Source: Rhodopirellula sp. (GTDB lineage: Bacteria; Planctomycetota; Planctomycetia; Pirellulales; Thermoguttaceae). From it: DNA of 64,000 nucleotides. Position numbers and translations under genes: made by a program. The first letter of the stretch is position 1. Each line of letters starts with the position of its first letter. The stretch is from positions 60,838 through 124,837 of the forward strand of contig JAAYEH010000495.1 of assembly GCA_012728855.1 (NCBI GenBank). Direction: 5' to 3'. A model generated the notes under the pieces. It did not search any database. It was not told where the DNA came from and saw nothing but the letters and a program-made list of their open reading frames with translations. This document shows, piece by piece, positions 36,765 through 45,389 of this stretch.

Positions 36765-37325
36765 TCAGCGGGCCAACTCGTCCAGGGCGGCCTTCAGGCG
36801 ATCAAAGACCTCTTCGACGCTCCCCAAACCGTCCACCGTCGTCAAGAGGCCCTGCTTGCCATAGTAGTCCAACAGCGGCTCCGTCTGCTCCCGATAAGCC
36901 ACCAACCGCTGTCGAATCACCTCGGGCTGGTCGTCGGCTCGGCCGCGTCCGGCAAGGCGGCGGAAAAGTTCCTCTTCCGGCACCCGAATCTCCAGCACCA
37001 CATCCAGCGGAGTGCCGCCGGCCGCCAGCGTCGCATCGAGCGACTCCGCCTGCGCGATCGTCCGGGGGAAGCCGTCCAGCAGATATCCCTTCCGGCAGTC
37101 GGGCTGCTGGAGCCGTTGGCTGATGATCCGGACGATGAGTTCGTCGGGCACCAACTCGCCGCGGGACATGTACTGCTCGGCCTCTTGGCCGACCTCGGTC
37201 TTGGCGTCGCGCGCGGCCCGCAACATGTCGCCGGTCGAGAGATGGGCCAGTTCGTACGTCCGGACCAACTGCTCCGCTTGCGTCCCTTTGCCGGCGCCCG
37301 GCGGCCCGATGAATACGATGCGCAT
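36765..37325 (-). CDS. adk: Adenylate kinase, short-lid
   Basis: Interconverts ATP + AMP and 2 ADP; 186 aa. P-loop IGPPGAGKGTQAEQL, STGDMLRAA, GYLLDGFPRTIAQAE and GRGRADDQPEVIRQRL. The lid region between GRGR and RADDQ is short and lacks the zinc cysteines seen in many bacterial long-form Adk. Sits between secY and map as in many bacterial spc operons. Confidence 0.96.
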   Translation of the reverse strand: MRIVFIGPPGAGKGTQAEQLVRTYELAHLSTGDMLRAARDAKTEVGQEAEQYMSRGELVPDELIVRIISQRLQQPDCRKGYLLDGFPRTIAQAESLDATLAAGGTPLDVVLEIRVPEEELFRRLAGRGRADDQPEVIRQRLVAYREQTEPLLDYYGKQGLLTTVDGLGSVEEVFDRLKAALDELAR

Positions 37326-37380
37326 GATGTCTGATCCTTGAGTTACGGGTCCGCCGACGTCCTCATCACCTAGCCGGCGC

Positions 37381-38742
37381 TCAGGTTTTCTCCAACAGGC
37401 CGCGATAATTCCTCATCACCAGGTGGCTGTCGATCTTCTGTACGAGATCGAAGGCCACGCTCACGGCGATCAACAGCCCCGTACCGCCGTAGAAACTGGC
37501 GATGTTGTAGTCGACGTTCATCCAGGTGGAGACCAACGTGGGAATGACCGCCACGACGGCGAGAAATCCGGCCCCGACGTAGGTGATCCGAACCATCACC
37601 TTCTCGATGTAGTCCGCCGTGCGGCGCCCCGGGCGGTAGCCGGGGATGAAGGTACCGTAATTCTTCAGATTGTCGGCCATGTCCTTGGGGTTGAACGTGA
37701 TGGCCGTCCAGAAGTAGCAGAAGAAGTAGATCAAGCCGACGTAAAGCACATTGTAGACGAACGAATCGCCGCGCTGGAACGAATCGCTCAGCATCTGCAA
37801 CCAATCCGAATCGAACCGGCGGGTGAGCCATCCGAACGCAACCGAGGGAAACAGCAACAAACTACTGGCGAAGATGATCGGCATCACGCCCGCCTGGTTC
37901 ACCCGCAGCGGCAGGTACTGCCGGGTGCCGCCGAAAACGCGGCGGCCGCGGACATGCTTGGCGCTTTGCGTCGGAATCCGCCGCTGGCCCAGCGTGATAA
38001 ACACCACGCCCGCGACAACCCCGACAAACAGCACCGCGAGAACCAACAGCGACTCCACCCCCAATTGCCCCCCGGCGGCGCCGAGTTCAATGCCCCCCTC
38101 GAACATCGGCGAAAGTAGTTGCCAGCCGGCGGCCGGCATACTGGCGAGAATACCGGCCATGATCAACAGGCTGATCCCGTTGCCGATACCGTATTCATCA
38201 ATCTGTTCGCCAAGCCACATCAGGAACGTCGTGCCCGCGGTCATGGTCAATACGGCGGTGAACTGCCAGGCGAAGCTCAATCGCCCGGCGGCCGTGAGAA
38301 ACTCCTCATGCACCAGGCCGTTGGCAACGAGAAATCCGACGTAGAACCAGCTCTGTCCGATACAGAGCACAACCGTCGTATAGCGGGTGTATTCGTTGAT
38401 CTTCTTGCGACCGCTCTCCCCCTCCTTTTGGAGCTTCTCCAGCGGCCCCCAGACGCTGGCCAAAAGCTGGAAGATAATCGAGGCGGAGATGTACGGCATG
38501 ATTCCCAGGCCGAAGATAGTGGCCTGGCTGAGTTGGCTGGCGCTGAACACGGCCACCTGCTGCAGTACGCGCCCCAGGCCGCCCTCATCCTGCCGTTCGA
38601 AGAAGGCCGTCATCTGGTCCGTATCGACGATGGGCAGCGGAATCTGCCAGCCGATGCGGTAGATGGCCAAAAGAAACAGCGTCAGAAGGATTTTCTGCCG
38701 CAGTTCCGGGATGGTGAAAATGACGCGAATCTTTTCCCACAT
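37381..38742 (-). CDS. secY: Protein translocase subunit SecY
   Basis: Channel subunit of the Sec translocon; 453 aa with ten membrane segments. N-terminal LRQKILLTLFLLAIYRIGWQ, GIMPYISASIIFQLL (TM2 plug region), and TFIPGYRPGRRTADYIEKV in the cytosolic loop are characteristic. It is preceded by 135 nt after rplO, longer than other spacings here, so a separate promoter is possible. Confidence 0.97.
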   Translation of the reverse strand: MWEKIRVIFTIPELRQKILLTLFLLAIYRIGWQIPLPIVDTDQMTAFFERQDEGGLGRVLQQVAVFSASQLSQATIFGLGIMPYISASIIFQLLASVWGPLEKLQKEGESGRKKINEYTRYTTVVLCIGQSWFYVGFLVANGLVHEEFLTAAGRLSFAWQFTAVLTMTAGTTFLMWLGEQIDEYGIGNGISLLIMAGILASMPAAGWQLLSPMFEGGIELGAAGGQLGVESLLVLAVLFVGVVAGVVFITLGQRRIPTQSAKHVRGRRVFGGTRQYLPLRVNQAGVMPIIFASSLLLFPSVAFGWLTRRFDSDWLQMLSDSFQRGDSFVYNVLYVGLIYFFCYFWTAITFNPKDMADNLKNYGTFIPGYRPGRRTADYIEKVMVRITYVGAGFLAVVAVIPTLVSTWMNVDYNIASFYGGTGLLIAVSVAFDLVQKIDSHLVMRNYRGLLEKT

Positions 38743-38877
38743 CGCTCAATCCATCCTGTTGGCTCCCGCGATCGGGCGCGGAAGCGCGACGACGGAAGCG
38801 GGCTCTAGACCGCAGATTCTTACAACTTCTTCGCGTGGTTTCGCAACGGCGTGCCGATCACGCGCCGCAACCGTCGC

Positions 38878-39366
38878 CTATCTCTTTTTTCCCTGTTTAT
38901 TCTTGACCACCGGCTTCTTACCCGGCAAGGTGATCGCCTCGCCTCCGGCCTGCTGAATCTTCTCCAAAGCAGAGCCACTGAAACGGTGGGCGGTGACTTT
39001 AAGACTCTTCGTCAGATCGCCGTCGCCGAGGATCTTCAAGAGGTCGAAACGTCCCTTGAGCAGTTTCTTCGCCTCCAGCGACGCGAGGGTCACTTCCTCC
39101 CCGCTCTCGAACGCCTCGTTCAGCGCGGACACGTTGACCGTGGCGACGCTGGGAGCAAACTTGTTGAAGAATCCGCGCTTGGGGACTCGCCGCACCAGCG
39201 CCATCTTGCCTCCCTCGAACACGGCCGGTTGAGACCAACCGTGGCGTGCCTTCTGGCCCTTGTGGCCGCGACTGGCCGTCTTGCCGTATCCGGATCCGGG
39301 ACCGCGACCGATGCGACGCCGCTTCTTGTGCTTCTGAATACCACGATGGACGTCGTTCAAATTCAT
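38878..39366 (-). CDS. rplO: 50S ribosomal protein L15
   Basis: 162 aa with the Gly-rich N-terminus RRRIGRGPGSGYGKTASRGH and KGQKARHGWSQPAVFEGGKM, and the conserved LVRRVPKRGFFNKF. Overlaps rpsE by 4 nt (ATGA). It follows rpsE directly; rpmD (L30), usually between them, is absent. Confidence 0.97.
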   Translation of the reverse strand: MNLNDVHRGIQKHKKRRRIGRGPGSGYGKTASRGHKGQKARHGWSQPAVFEGGKMALVRRVPKRGFFNKFAPSVATVNVSALNEAFESGEEVTLASLEAKKLLKGRFDLLKILGDGDLTKSLKVTAHRFSGSALEKIQQAGGEAITLPGKKPVVKNKQGKKR

Positions 39367-39851
39367 GACAGCGAGACTCCCCGAAGCCGTTCAACCTCGT
39401 TGCGTGAGCGAAGCTTGAGCAAAGCGTCAATGGTCGCCTTAACGAGGTTGTGCGGGTTGCTGTTTCCGTAACTCTTGGTGAGAATGTCGCCGATGCCGCA
39501 CGCCTCGCAGACGGCACGCACCGCCGCTCCGGCGATCACTCCGGTGCCGGGCGACGCCGGTACGAGCACGACGTGAGCGGCACCGAACCGGCCTTTAATC
39601 TCGTGCGGGATCGTCGAGCCCTGCAAGCCGACCTCGACCATGTTTCGCGAACCGTCTTTGACGGCCTTTTCGACCGCCGGCGGAACCTCATTCGCCTTTC
39701 CGTAACCCCAGCCGACCTTGCCGCGGCCGTCGCCGACCACCACCAGAGCCGTGAAGCTGAAGCGCCGCCCTCCTTTGACCACGGCGGCGCACCGCCGGAT
39801 CTTGACGACCTTGTCTACCAGTTCCCCGCGCGTGGATGTTTCCGTAGCCAT
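39363..39851 (-). CDS. rpsE: 30S ribosomal protein S5
   Basis: 162 aa; dsRNA-binding and S5 C-terminal domains: VVKIRRCAAVVKGGRRFSFT, VGDGRGKVGWGYGKANEVP and PASPGTGVIAGAAVRAVCEA. Contributes to decoding fidelity. Stop overlaps the rplO start. Confidence 0.97.
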   Translation of the reverse strand: MATETSTRGELVDKVVKIRRCAAVVKGGRRFSFTALVVVGDGRGKVGWGYGKANEVPPAVEKAVKDGSRNMVEVGLQGSTIPHEIKGRFGAAHVVLVPASPGTGVIAGAAVRAVCEACGIGDILTKSYGNSNPHNLVKATIDALLKLRSRNEVERLRGVSLS

Positions 39852-39885
39852 ATTTCAACCAATGGATGTAGGTGTCGCGTGTGCG

Positions 39886-40275
39886 CTAAAACTCCAGCCC
39901 CGCTTCGCGCGCCGCAACGGCCAGCGCCGCGACGCGTCCGTGGAACTTGTACTCGCGGCGGTCCAAGGCCACTCGCTTGATGCCGGCCGCGCCGGCGCGC
40001 TCGGCGATCAGCTTGCCGACAACCGTCGCGGCCGCCACATTCCCGCCGTACGACCGCTGGTCCCGGAACGCCCGTTCGACGCTGCTGGCCGACGCGAGAA
40101 CCCGGCCCGCCTCGTCGTCGATGATTTGAACGTAAATGTGCTTACTGCTGCGGAAAACGCTCATCCGTGGACGCCGCTTTTCCAGCGTCGTCTGCCCGGA
40201 GTCCCACCGCAGCCGGTTCCGAACGCGGAACCGGCGACGTTCTCTTTGCTTGGCAACACGCTTGATCTGTTTCAC
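39886..40275 (-). CDS. rplR: 50S ribosomal protein L18
   Basis: 129 aa; binds 5S rRNA. RPRMSVFRSSKHIYVQIIDD and the C-terminal RREYKFHGRVAALAVAAREA match. GTG start. Preceded by rplF (65-nt gap) and followed by rpsE. Confidence 0.95.
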   Translation of the reverse strand: MKQIKRVAKQRERRRFRVRNRLRWDSGQTTLEKRRPRMSVFRSSKHIYVQIIDDEAGRVLASASSVERAFRDQRSYGGNVAAATVVGKLIAERAGAAGIKRVALDRREYKFHGRVAALAVAAREAGLEF

Positions 40276-40340
40276 TTGATAACTCGCTACCTGTTGGGCG
40301 CCACGGCAAACGGCTCTTCCCGAAGCCCGCTCGCGCCAGG

Positions 40341-40886
40341 TTACTTCGCCATGACCTTGCCTTGCTTGCGGCGTACCGCTTCGCCATCGTAGCGAATGCC
40401 CTTGCCCTTGTAAGGCTCGGGCTTCCGCAACGCGCGCGTCTCCGCGGCGAACTGCGTCACCTGCTGCTTGTCGATCCCTTTGATCAACACGTGCTGCTGG
40501 TCCGGACAGCTAACCGTCAAACCGGCGGGGATCGGTTTCTGCAGCTCGTTGGCCAGCCCGACGCGTAGCTGCAACACATTGTTTTGAACCGTCGCGACAT
40601 AGCCGACGCCGACGATTTCCAACTTCTTCTCGTACCCCTTCGACACGCCAACCACCATATTCTGGATCAGCGCCCGGGTCAGTCCGTGCAGGGCCCGCGA
40701 CTGCCGCTGGTCGTCGATGCGCGAGACGACCAGATGCTTGGCGCCCGCATCGATGGTCAGCGAAACTTCCGGCCGGAAGGTCCACTCGAGTTTTCCCAAA
40801 GGGCCCTCGACCCTCACGGTCCGATCGGCGACGCTTATCGTCACGCCGGCTGGGATGGCCACCGGTTTGTTTCCAAGTCGCGACAT
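40341..40886 (-). CDS. rplF: 50S ribosomal protein L6
   Basis: 181 aa, two L6 repeats: VRVEGPLGKLEWTF, GLTRALIQNMVVGVSKGYEK, and the C-terminal RKPEPYKGKGIRYDGEAVRR signature. Lies 47 nt after rpsH. Confidence 0.97.
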   Translation of the reverse strand: MSRLGNKPVAIPAGVTISVADRTVRVEGPLGKLEWTFRPEVSLTIDAGAKHLVVSRIDDQRQSRALHGLTRALIQNMVVGVSKGYEKKLEIVGVGYVATVQNNVLQLRVGLANELQKPIPAGLTVSCPDQQHVLIKGIDKQQVTQFAAETRALRKPEPYKGKGIRYDGEAVRRKQGKVMAK

Positions 40887-40933
40887 ATCAGTTCACCTTC
40901 CTCACAGGCACATCTTTTCGCCGGCCGACGGGT

Positions 40934-41329
40934 TCACCAGATCTCACAGAGCACCTCTCCGCCCAAATTCCGCTGGCGGGCTTCGCGGTCGCTCACCACG
41001 CCCCGGCTCGTGCTGATGATCGAAATACCGAGCCCGTTGAGCACCGGCTTCAGCTTGGCCGAGCCGCTGTAGACGCGTCGGCCCGGTTTACTGACGCGGC
41101 GGATGTGGCGGATCACGCGCTCCCCGTTGGGCCCGTACTTCAAGTGGATACGGATCTGGCTGGATGGATTCGACTCCACCTCTTCCCAGTCCCAGATGTA
41201 TCCTTCGCGTTTGAGGACTTCCGCCAGTCCGCGTTTTACCTTGGACAGCGGCAAATCCACGTGCTGCCGCTCGACGCGCACTGCGTTGCGGATGCGGGTC
41301 AACATGTCGGCGATCGGGTCGGTCATCAT
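40934..41329 (-). CDS. rpsH: 30S ribosomal protein S8
   Basis: 131 aa; TDPIADMLTRIRNAVRVERQ at the N-terminus and GLGISIISTSRGVVSDREAR with GGEVLCEIW at the end. The start is ATG-ATG; either codon may be used. Binds central 16S rRNA. Confidence 0.97.
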   Translation of the reverse strand: MMTDPIADMLTRIRNAVRVERQHVDLPLSKVKRGLAEVLKREGYIWDWEEVESNPSSQIRIHLKYGPNGERVIRHIRRVSKPGRRVYSGSAKLKPVLNGLGISIISTSRGVVSDREARQRNLGGEVLCEIW

Positions 41330-41345
41330 GATGTCTGGGGTCCCT

Positions 41346-41531
41346 TTACCAACTCGCCTTTTTCACGCCGGGGATAAGACCTTCGTCGGCCAACTTGCGG
41401 AAGCAGATCCGGCACGTGCCGAACTTGCGGTAGACCGCGCGGGGGCGGCCGCAAAGTTTGCAGCGGTTCTCCCGCCGCGTGGAAAACTTCGGCTTGCGAT
41501 TCGCCTTGGCGATTTTCGATTTGCTTGCCAT
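41346..41531 (-). CDS. rpsN: 30S ribosomal protein S14, zinc-binding type
   Basis: 61 aa, the short C+ form: CKLCGRPRAVYRKFGTCRIC supplies four zinc cysteines (CxxC-x12-CxxC). The N-terminal KIAKANRKPKFSTRRENR matches S14 type Z. 16 nt before rpsH. Confidence 0.97.
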   Translation of the reverse strand: MASKSKIAKANRKPKFSTRRENRCKLCGRPRAVYRKFGTCRICFRKLADEGLIPGVKKASW

Positions 41532-41549
41532 AGCGGTTCCTGTTTATTC

Positions 41550-42119
41550 CTAATGTTGGAGCTGCTGCTGATCCGTGCGGAAGGGCATTCCGAACAGCCG
41601 GAGCATCTCACGCGACTCCTCGTCGCTGTCACCAGACGTGACAATGGTGATATTCATGCCTTGCGGGCGGGTGAACTTGTCCGGATTCAGCTCCGGAAAA
41701 ACCAGCTGTTCGGCGAGGCCGAGGCTGTAATTGCCGTGACCGTCGAAGCCGTTGGGATTGAGCCCGCGAAAGTCCCGCACCCGCGGCAGCGCCAGCGAGA
41801 TGAGCCGATCGAGAAACTCGTACATCCGCCGATTTCGCAAAGTCACCCTGCAACCGATCGACATCCCTTCGCGGAGCTTGAAGCCGGCGATCGACTTGCG
41901 GGCGATGGTGACAACCGGCTTCTGGCCGCTGATCTGCGTGAGCGCGTCGACCGCCTCCTCGAGATGCTTCTTCTCGCCGATAGCGCTGCCCACGCCCATG
42001 TTCACGACAACCTTCACCACCCGCGGCAGCGAATGGCGGTTGGTCCGCCCCAAACGCTCTACCAGCGCGGGAAGGATTTCTTTCTGATAACGGTCTTGCA
42101 GTCGCGTGGTCGTATTCAT
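41550..42119 (-). CDS. rplE: 50S ribosomal protein L5
   Basis: 189 aa; 5S rRNA-binding protein. RVVKVVVNMGVGSAIGEKKH, GQKPVVTIARKSIAGFKLRE and FDGHGNYSLGLAEQLVFPEL match. 9 nt after rplX. Confidence 0.97.
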   Translation of the reverse strand: MNTTTRLQDRYQKEILPALVERLGRTNRHSLPRVVKVVVNMGVGSAIGEKKHLEEAVDALTQISGQKPVVTIARKSIAGFKLREGMSIGCRVTLRNRRMYEFLDRLISLALPRVRDFRGLNPNGFDGHGNYSLGLAEQLVFPELNPDKFTRPQGMNITIVTSGDSDEESREMLRLFGMPFRTDQQQLQH

Positions 42120-42128
42120 AGCCGGTTT

Positions 42129-42479
42129 CTACTTCTTCGCGTGACTTGCTTTTGCCGGGGCGATCTGCCCGTTGCCCGCCCCGCACTTCTTGCAGAAGCG
42201 TTCCTTGGAGCCGTCTTCGAGGAACCGTGCTCCGGCGCGCGTTGCCTTGTTGCAGGCATTGCAGACCAGGGCGACCTTGGACAGCGCAATCGGCATCTCT
42301 CGCGAGAGTCTCCCCCCTTGCGGATTCCGCTGGCTCCGCCGCACGTGCTTGAAAACACGGTTGACGCCTTCCACGACAACCCGACCTGTCGCCCGGTTCA
42401 CCCGCAAAACTTTCCCTCGGGCTTTCCGGTCGTCGCCGGCAATCACTTCCACGGTATCTTTGACACGTATGAGCATCAT
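42129..42479 (-). CDS. rplX: 50S ribosomal protein L24 with zinc ribbon
   Basis: 116 aa. KOW motif KDTVEVIAGDDRKARGKVLR; then VNRVFKHVRRSQRNPQGGRL. C73-x2-C76 and C96-x2-C99 (VCNACNKA, FCKKCGAG) form a probable zinc ribbon at the C-terminus; many bacterial L24 lack these cysteines. Overlaps the rplN stop (ATGA), with GAGGTAGT as ribosome site. Confidence 0.95.
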   Translation of the reverse strand: MMLIRVKDTVEVIAGDDRKARGKVLRVNRATGRVVVEGVNRVFKHVRRSQRNPQGGRLSREMPIALSKVALVCNACNKATRAGARFLEDGSKERFCKKCGAGNGQIAPAKASHAKK

Positions 42480-42844
42480 ACTACCTCGTTGGCGAGGCTC
42501 ACAATTTTCATGAAGTTTCGTTCACGCAGTTCTCTGGCCACCGCGCCGAAAATGCGCGTGCCGCGAGGATTCTTTTCGTTATCGATGATCACCGCGGCGT
42601 TGCCGTCGAAGCGGACGTAACTGCCGTCCGGCCGCCGCGTCGATTTGCGGCACCGCACGATGACCGCCCGCACAATGGCGCCCTTCTTGAAATCGCTGCC
42701 GGGAATCACGCTCTTAATGCTGCAGACGACGACGTCGCCGAGGCCCGCGACCCGCCGTCGCGACCCGCCAAGCACCTTAAAACACATCAACTCTTTGGCG
42801 CCGGTATTGTCGGCCACGTTGAGCCGGGTTTGCATCTGAATCAT
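42476..42844 (-). CDS. rplN: 50S ribosomal protein L14
   Basis: 122 aa, the standard length from ATG 42844 (MIQMQTRLNVADNTGAKELM). SVIPGSDFKKGAIVRAVIVR and GSYVRFDGNAAVIIDNEKNP are invariant family parts. An upstream in-frame codon would add seven non-family residues. Confidence 0.97.
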   Translation of the reverse strand: MIQMQTRLNVADNTGAKELMCFKVLGGSRRRVAGLGDVVVCSIKSVIPGSDFKKGAIVRAVIVRCRKSTRRPDGSYVRFDGNAAVIIDNEKNPRGTRIFGAVARELRERNFMKIVSLANEVV

Positions 42845-42903
42845 GGCTGTTCCGTTCCCTTCCAAGCCCGTTCGACGGCCGGGCGCCGCACACGATCACT
42901 TCT

Positions 42904-43209
42904 TCAGTCGGACTGCTGTTCGGTTTCCGCGCGACTTGCGGCCCGCATGGCCGCCACGTCCACCAGCCGGCTCTTGGTCAGCACGCGAACCAGGCTCCAC
43001 CGTTTCGTTCGAGACATCGGCCGCGCTTCGGTGATTTCCACGGTATCGCCGACGTGCGATTCGTTCTCTTCGTCGTGAATGTAGCAAACCGTCCGCCGCC
43101 GGAGAAACTTGCCGTACTTCGGGTGTTTCACCAGCCGCGGGATCTCGACACGGCGCGTCTTGGCGGTCTTGTCGCCGGTTACCACGCCCACTGCAACTCG
43201 CTTCGGCAT
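42904..43209 (-). CDS. rpsQ: 30S ribosomal protein S17
   Basis: 101 aa from ATG 43209 (MPKRVAVGVVTGDKTAKTRR). The OB fold contains YGKFLRRRTVCYIHDEENES and GDTVEITEARPMSRTKRW. The 20-residue tail after RLVDVAAMRA is longer than typical. Confidence 0.95.
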   Translation of the reverse strand: MPKRVAVGVVTGDKTAKTRRVEIPRLVKHPKYGKFLRRRTVCYIHDEENESHVGDTVEITEARPMSRTKRWSLVRVLTKSRLVDVAAMRAASRAETEQQSD

Positions 43210-43267
43210 CGTTCTCGGTTTCCTTCGGCCTCGCCGCATCCGCTATTACGGAGCGGGCGAGACGCAA

Positions 43268-43501
43268 TTACGCCTTGGTATTCTGGCCTTGCTCCAGGGC
43301 CTTGGCCGACTGCCGGGCCCGCTCGGTCTGAATCGTTTTAATCCGCGCGATCAAGCGGCGGTGCTTGCGCAACTCGCTGGGCGCGTCGAGGCGCTCCGTC
43401 TGCGCCTGCAGTCGCAACCGAAAGAACCTCTCGGTCGTCTCCTTCAGCGTCAGATCCAACTGTTCGCTGCTCATCTCGCGAAGTTCGCTAGCCTTGGTCA
43501 T
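43268..43501 (-). CDS. rpmC: 50S ribosomal protein L29
   Basis: 77 aa from ATG 43501 (MTKASELREMSSEQLDLTLK), two-helix fold: ERFFRLRLQAQTERLDAPSE, KHRRLIARIKTIQTERARQ. Forms the docking site region near the tunnel exit. Confidence 0.94.
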   Translation of the reverse strand: MTKASELREMSSEQLDLTLKETTERFFRLRLQAQTERLDAPSELRKHRRLIARIKTIQTERARQSAKALEQGQNTKA

Positions 43502-43550
43502 CGTTCCACTCCGGTCTGGATTGCCTCTGGCGGCCGAATGGTGCGGCGCG

Positions 43551-43967
43551 TTACACGGGTCGCCTGCGAACGAAGCGGACACGGACGGGCATCTTGTGAG
43601 CCAGTCGCGTGAAGCAGAGTTTGGCGGCCTCTTCGGTAACGCCGCCAATCTCGTACAGCACGGTGCCCGGCTTGATCACCGCGGCCCAGTATTCCGGTTC
43701 GCCCTTCCCCTTGCCCATGCGCGTTTCCAACGGGATCGACGTAATCGGCTTGTGGGGAAAAACCCGAATGTACAACCGCCCTTCGGTGCGCAGATACTGC
43801 TGCGCGGCGATACGACCTGCCTCGATCGTCGACGCGCTGAGCCATCCGCCCTGTATCGCCTGCAGCCCAAAATCGCCGAAGACGACCCGGTTCCCGCGGG
43901 TGGCGTCACCTTTTATACGACCTCTTTGGCTTTTTCGGTGCTTGACCCGCTTGGGCATCAACGCCAT
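43551..43967 (-). CDS. rplP: 50S ribosomal protein L16
   Basis: 138 aa, full length: MPKRVKHRKSQRGRIKGDAT start, HKPITSIPLETRMGKGKGEP, and EAAKLCFTRLAHKMPVRVRF. Its first 62 nt (53 if the Met at 43958 starts) overlap the 3' end of rpsC in another frame; GAGGT lies 9 nt before ATG 43967 inside rpsC. The N-terminal sequence is invariant in L16, so the overlap is genuine. Confidence 0.97.
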   Translation of the reverse strand: MALMPKRVKHRKSQRGRIKGDATRGNRVVFGDFGLQAIQGGWLSASTIEAGRIAAQQYLRTEGRLYIRVFPHKPITSIPLETRMGKGKGEPEYWAAVIKPGTVLYEIGGVTEEAAKLCFTRLAHKMPVRVRFVRRRPV

Positions 43968-44622
43968 CGGTATCTACCTCGCTAAAAGTACCCTGATTGA
44001 TCCATACCTGGACGCCGATATGTCCCTGAGCGATCATCGCCTCGGTAAAGCCGTAGTCGATCTTCGCACGCAGCGTCGACAGGGGGATCGACCCGGCGAT
44101 CTGCTTCTCCCGGCGAGACATCTCGGCACCGCCTAACCGGCCAGCCAACTGGATCTTGATCCCCTTGGCGCCGGCTTCCATGGTTTGTTCGATTGCCCGC
44201 TTCATCGTTCGGCGGAAACTCGCCCGTTTACCCAGTTGCTCGGCGATATCCTCCGCGACGAGCTGCGCCACGACTTCCGGGCGAGTGACTTCCTCGATCT
44301 TGATGTTGATCCGCCGGCCGGTGAGCGTCTGCAACTCCTTTTGGAGTTCTTCCACCCGCTCCCCTTTGCGACCGATCAGCACGCCCGGCCTGGCCGAGAA
44401 GAGAATCACCTTCACTTCGTCGCGAGTCCGCTCGATCTCGATCTTGGCGATCATCGGATACATGGCCCTGCCGGATCGCTCCTTCCGCTTCTTGACGAAG
44501 TCGCGGATCTTCTTGTCTTCGATCAGCAGTTCGGCGAATTCCTGTTTCGACGCGTACCAGCGGCTCTTCCAGCCGACCATGACACCGGTGCGAAACCCGA
44601 TTGGATTGACTTTTTGACCCAT
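43906..44622 (-). CDS. rpsC: 30S ribosomal protein S3
   Basis: 238 aa; GQKVNPIGFRTGVMVGWKSR start, KH domain with RPGVLIGRKGERVEELQKEL, and the conserved GRLGGAEMSRREKQIAGSIP. Its C-terminal tail (DTDGVDAQAGQAPKKPKRSY) is read out of frame over the 5' end of rplP. Confidence 0.97.
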   Translation of the reverse strand: MGQKVNPIGFRTGVMVGWKSRWYASKQEFAELLIEDKKIRDFVKKRKERSGRAMYPMIAKIEIERTRDEVKVILFSARPGVLIGRKGERVEELQKELQTLTGRRINIKIEEVTRPEVVAQLVAEDIAEQLGKRASFRRTMKRAIEQTMEAGAKGIKIQLAGRLGGAEMSRREKQIAGSIPLSTLRAKIDYGFTEAMIAQGHIGVQVWINQGTFSEVDTDGVDAQAGQAPKKPKRSYKR

Positions 44623-44694
44623 AATTTGTCGCTCTCGTCCAGCCCGACCGGGAGGAACCTCACCCGGTGTCGGACGCCAAGTGTTTGGAGGTTC

Positions 44695-45021
44695 TTATTC
44701 CAGGGCCACGTGAATGTGGGACATGCGCTTCTTGATGACCGAGGCCATGCCGCGGGCATGCGGCCGCATGCGTTTGAACATCGGGCCCCCGTCAATCTGC
44801 ACCTCGGCGATCATCAGATCACCGAGGTTCGGCGCACGCCTATCTTCCGCGTTGGCCAGCGCGCTGCGAATCACCTTCTCGAGCATCCGCGCGCCGCGCT
44901 GCGGCTGATAGCGCAATATATCCAGCGCCTCATCGGCAAACTTCCCCCGAATCAGATCCGCCAGCGCCCGGACCTTCCGCGGACTGATGCGAGCATATCG
45001 ATGATGAGCCTCGTACGCCAT
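44695..45021 (-). CDS. rplV: 50S ribosomal protein L22
   Basis: 108 aa from ATG 45021, with GAGGAA 7 nt upstream. RYARISPRKVRALADLIRGK and the exit-tunnel hairpin GGPMFKRMRPHARGMASVIK. A longer in-frame opening to 45066 adds nothing conserved. Confidence 0.95.
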   Translation of the reverse strand: MAYEAHHRYARISPRKVRALADLIRGKFADEALDILRYQPQRGARMLEKVIRSALANAEDRRAPNLGDLMIAEVQIDGGPMFKRMRPHARGMASVIKKRMSHIHVALE

Positions 45022-45086
45022 AAATAATTCCTCGACACGCCGCCGGGTAGATCGTACCGACGCCACCGGGGCGACTCTTTCGCTGT

Positions 45087-45356
45087 TTACCGTTTACCCT
45101 TTCCGCCGTGACCGCGGAAGGTTCGCGTGGGGGCGAACTCTCCCAGCTTGTGGCCGACCATTTCTTCGGTCACAAACACCTTCATATGCACTTTGCCGTT
45201 GTGGACCATGAACGTGTGGCCGACGAACTCCGGCACGACGGTACACGCCCGCGCCCAAGTCTTGATCGGCTGCTTCGTTCCGTCTTCGTTCTGCCGCTCC
45301 ACCTTCAGGAAGAGCTTTGCATCGACGTATGGTCCTTTTTTGAGCGATCTACCCAT
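45087..45356 (-). CDS. rpsS: 30S ribosomal protein S19
   Basis: 89 aa: GRSLKKGPYVDAKLFLKVER, WARACTVVPEFVGHTFMVHN, VTEEMVGHKLGEFAPTRTFR. 33 nt after rplB. Binds 16S head with S13, which is not in the window. Confidence 0.97.
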   Translation of the reverse strand: MGRSLKKGPYVDAKLFLKVERQNEDGTKQPIKTWARACTVVPEFVGHTFMVHNGKVHMKVFVTEEMVGHKLGEFAPTRTFRGHGGKGKR

Positions 45357-45389
45357 GGTCGCCTGCCGTTATGCTTCCCAGGATTGGAG

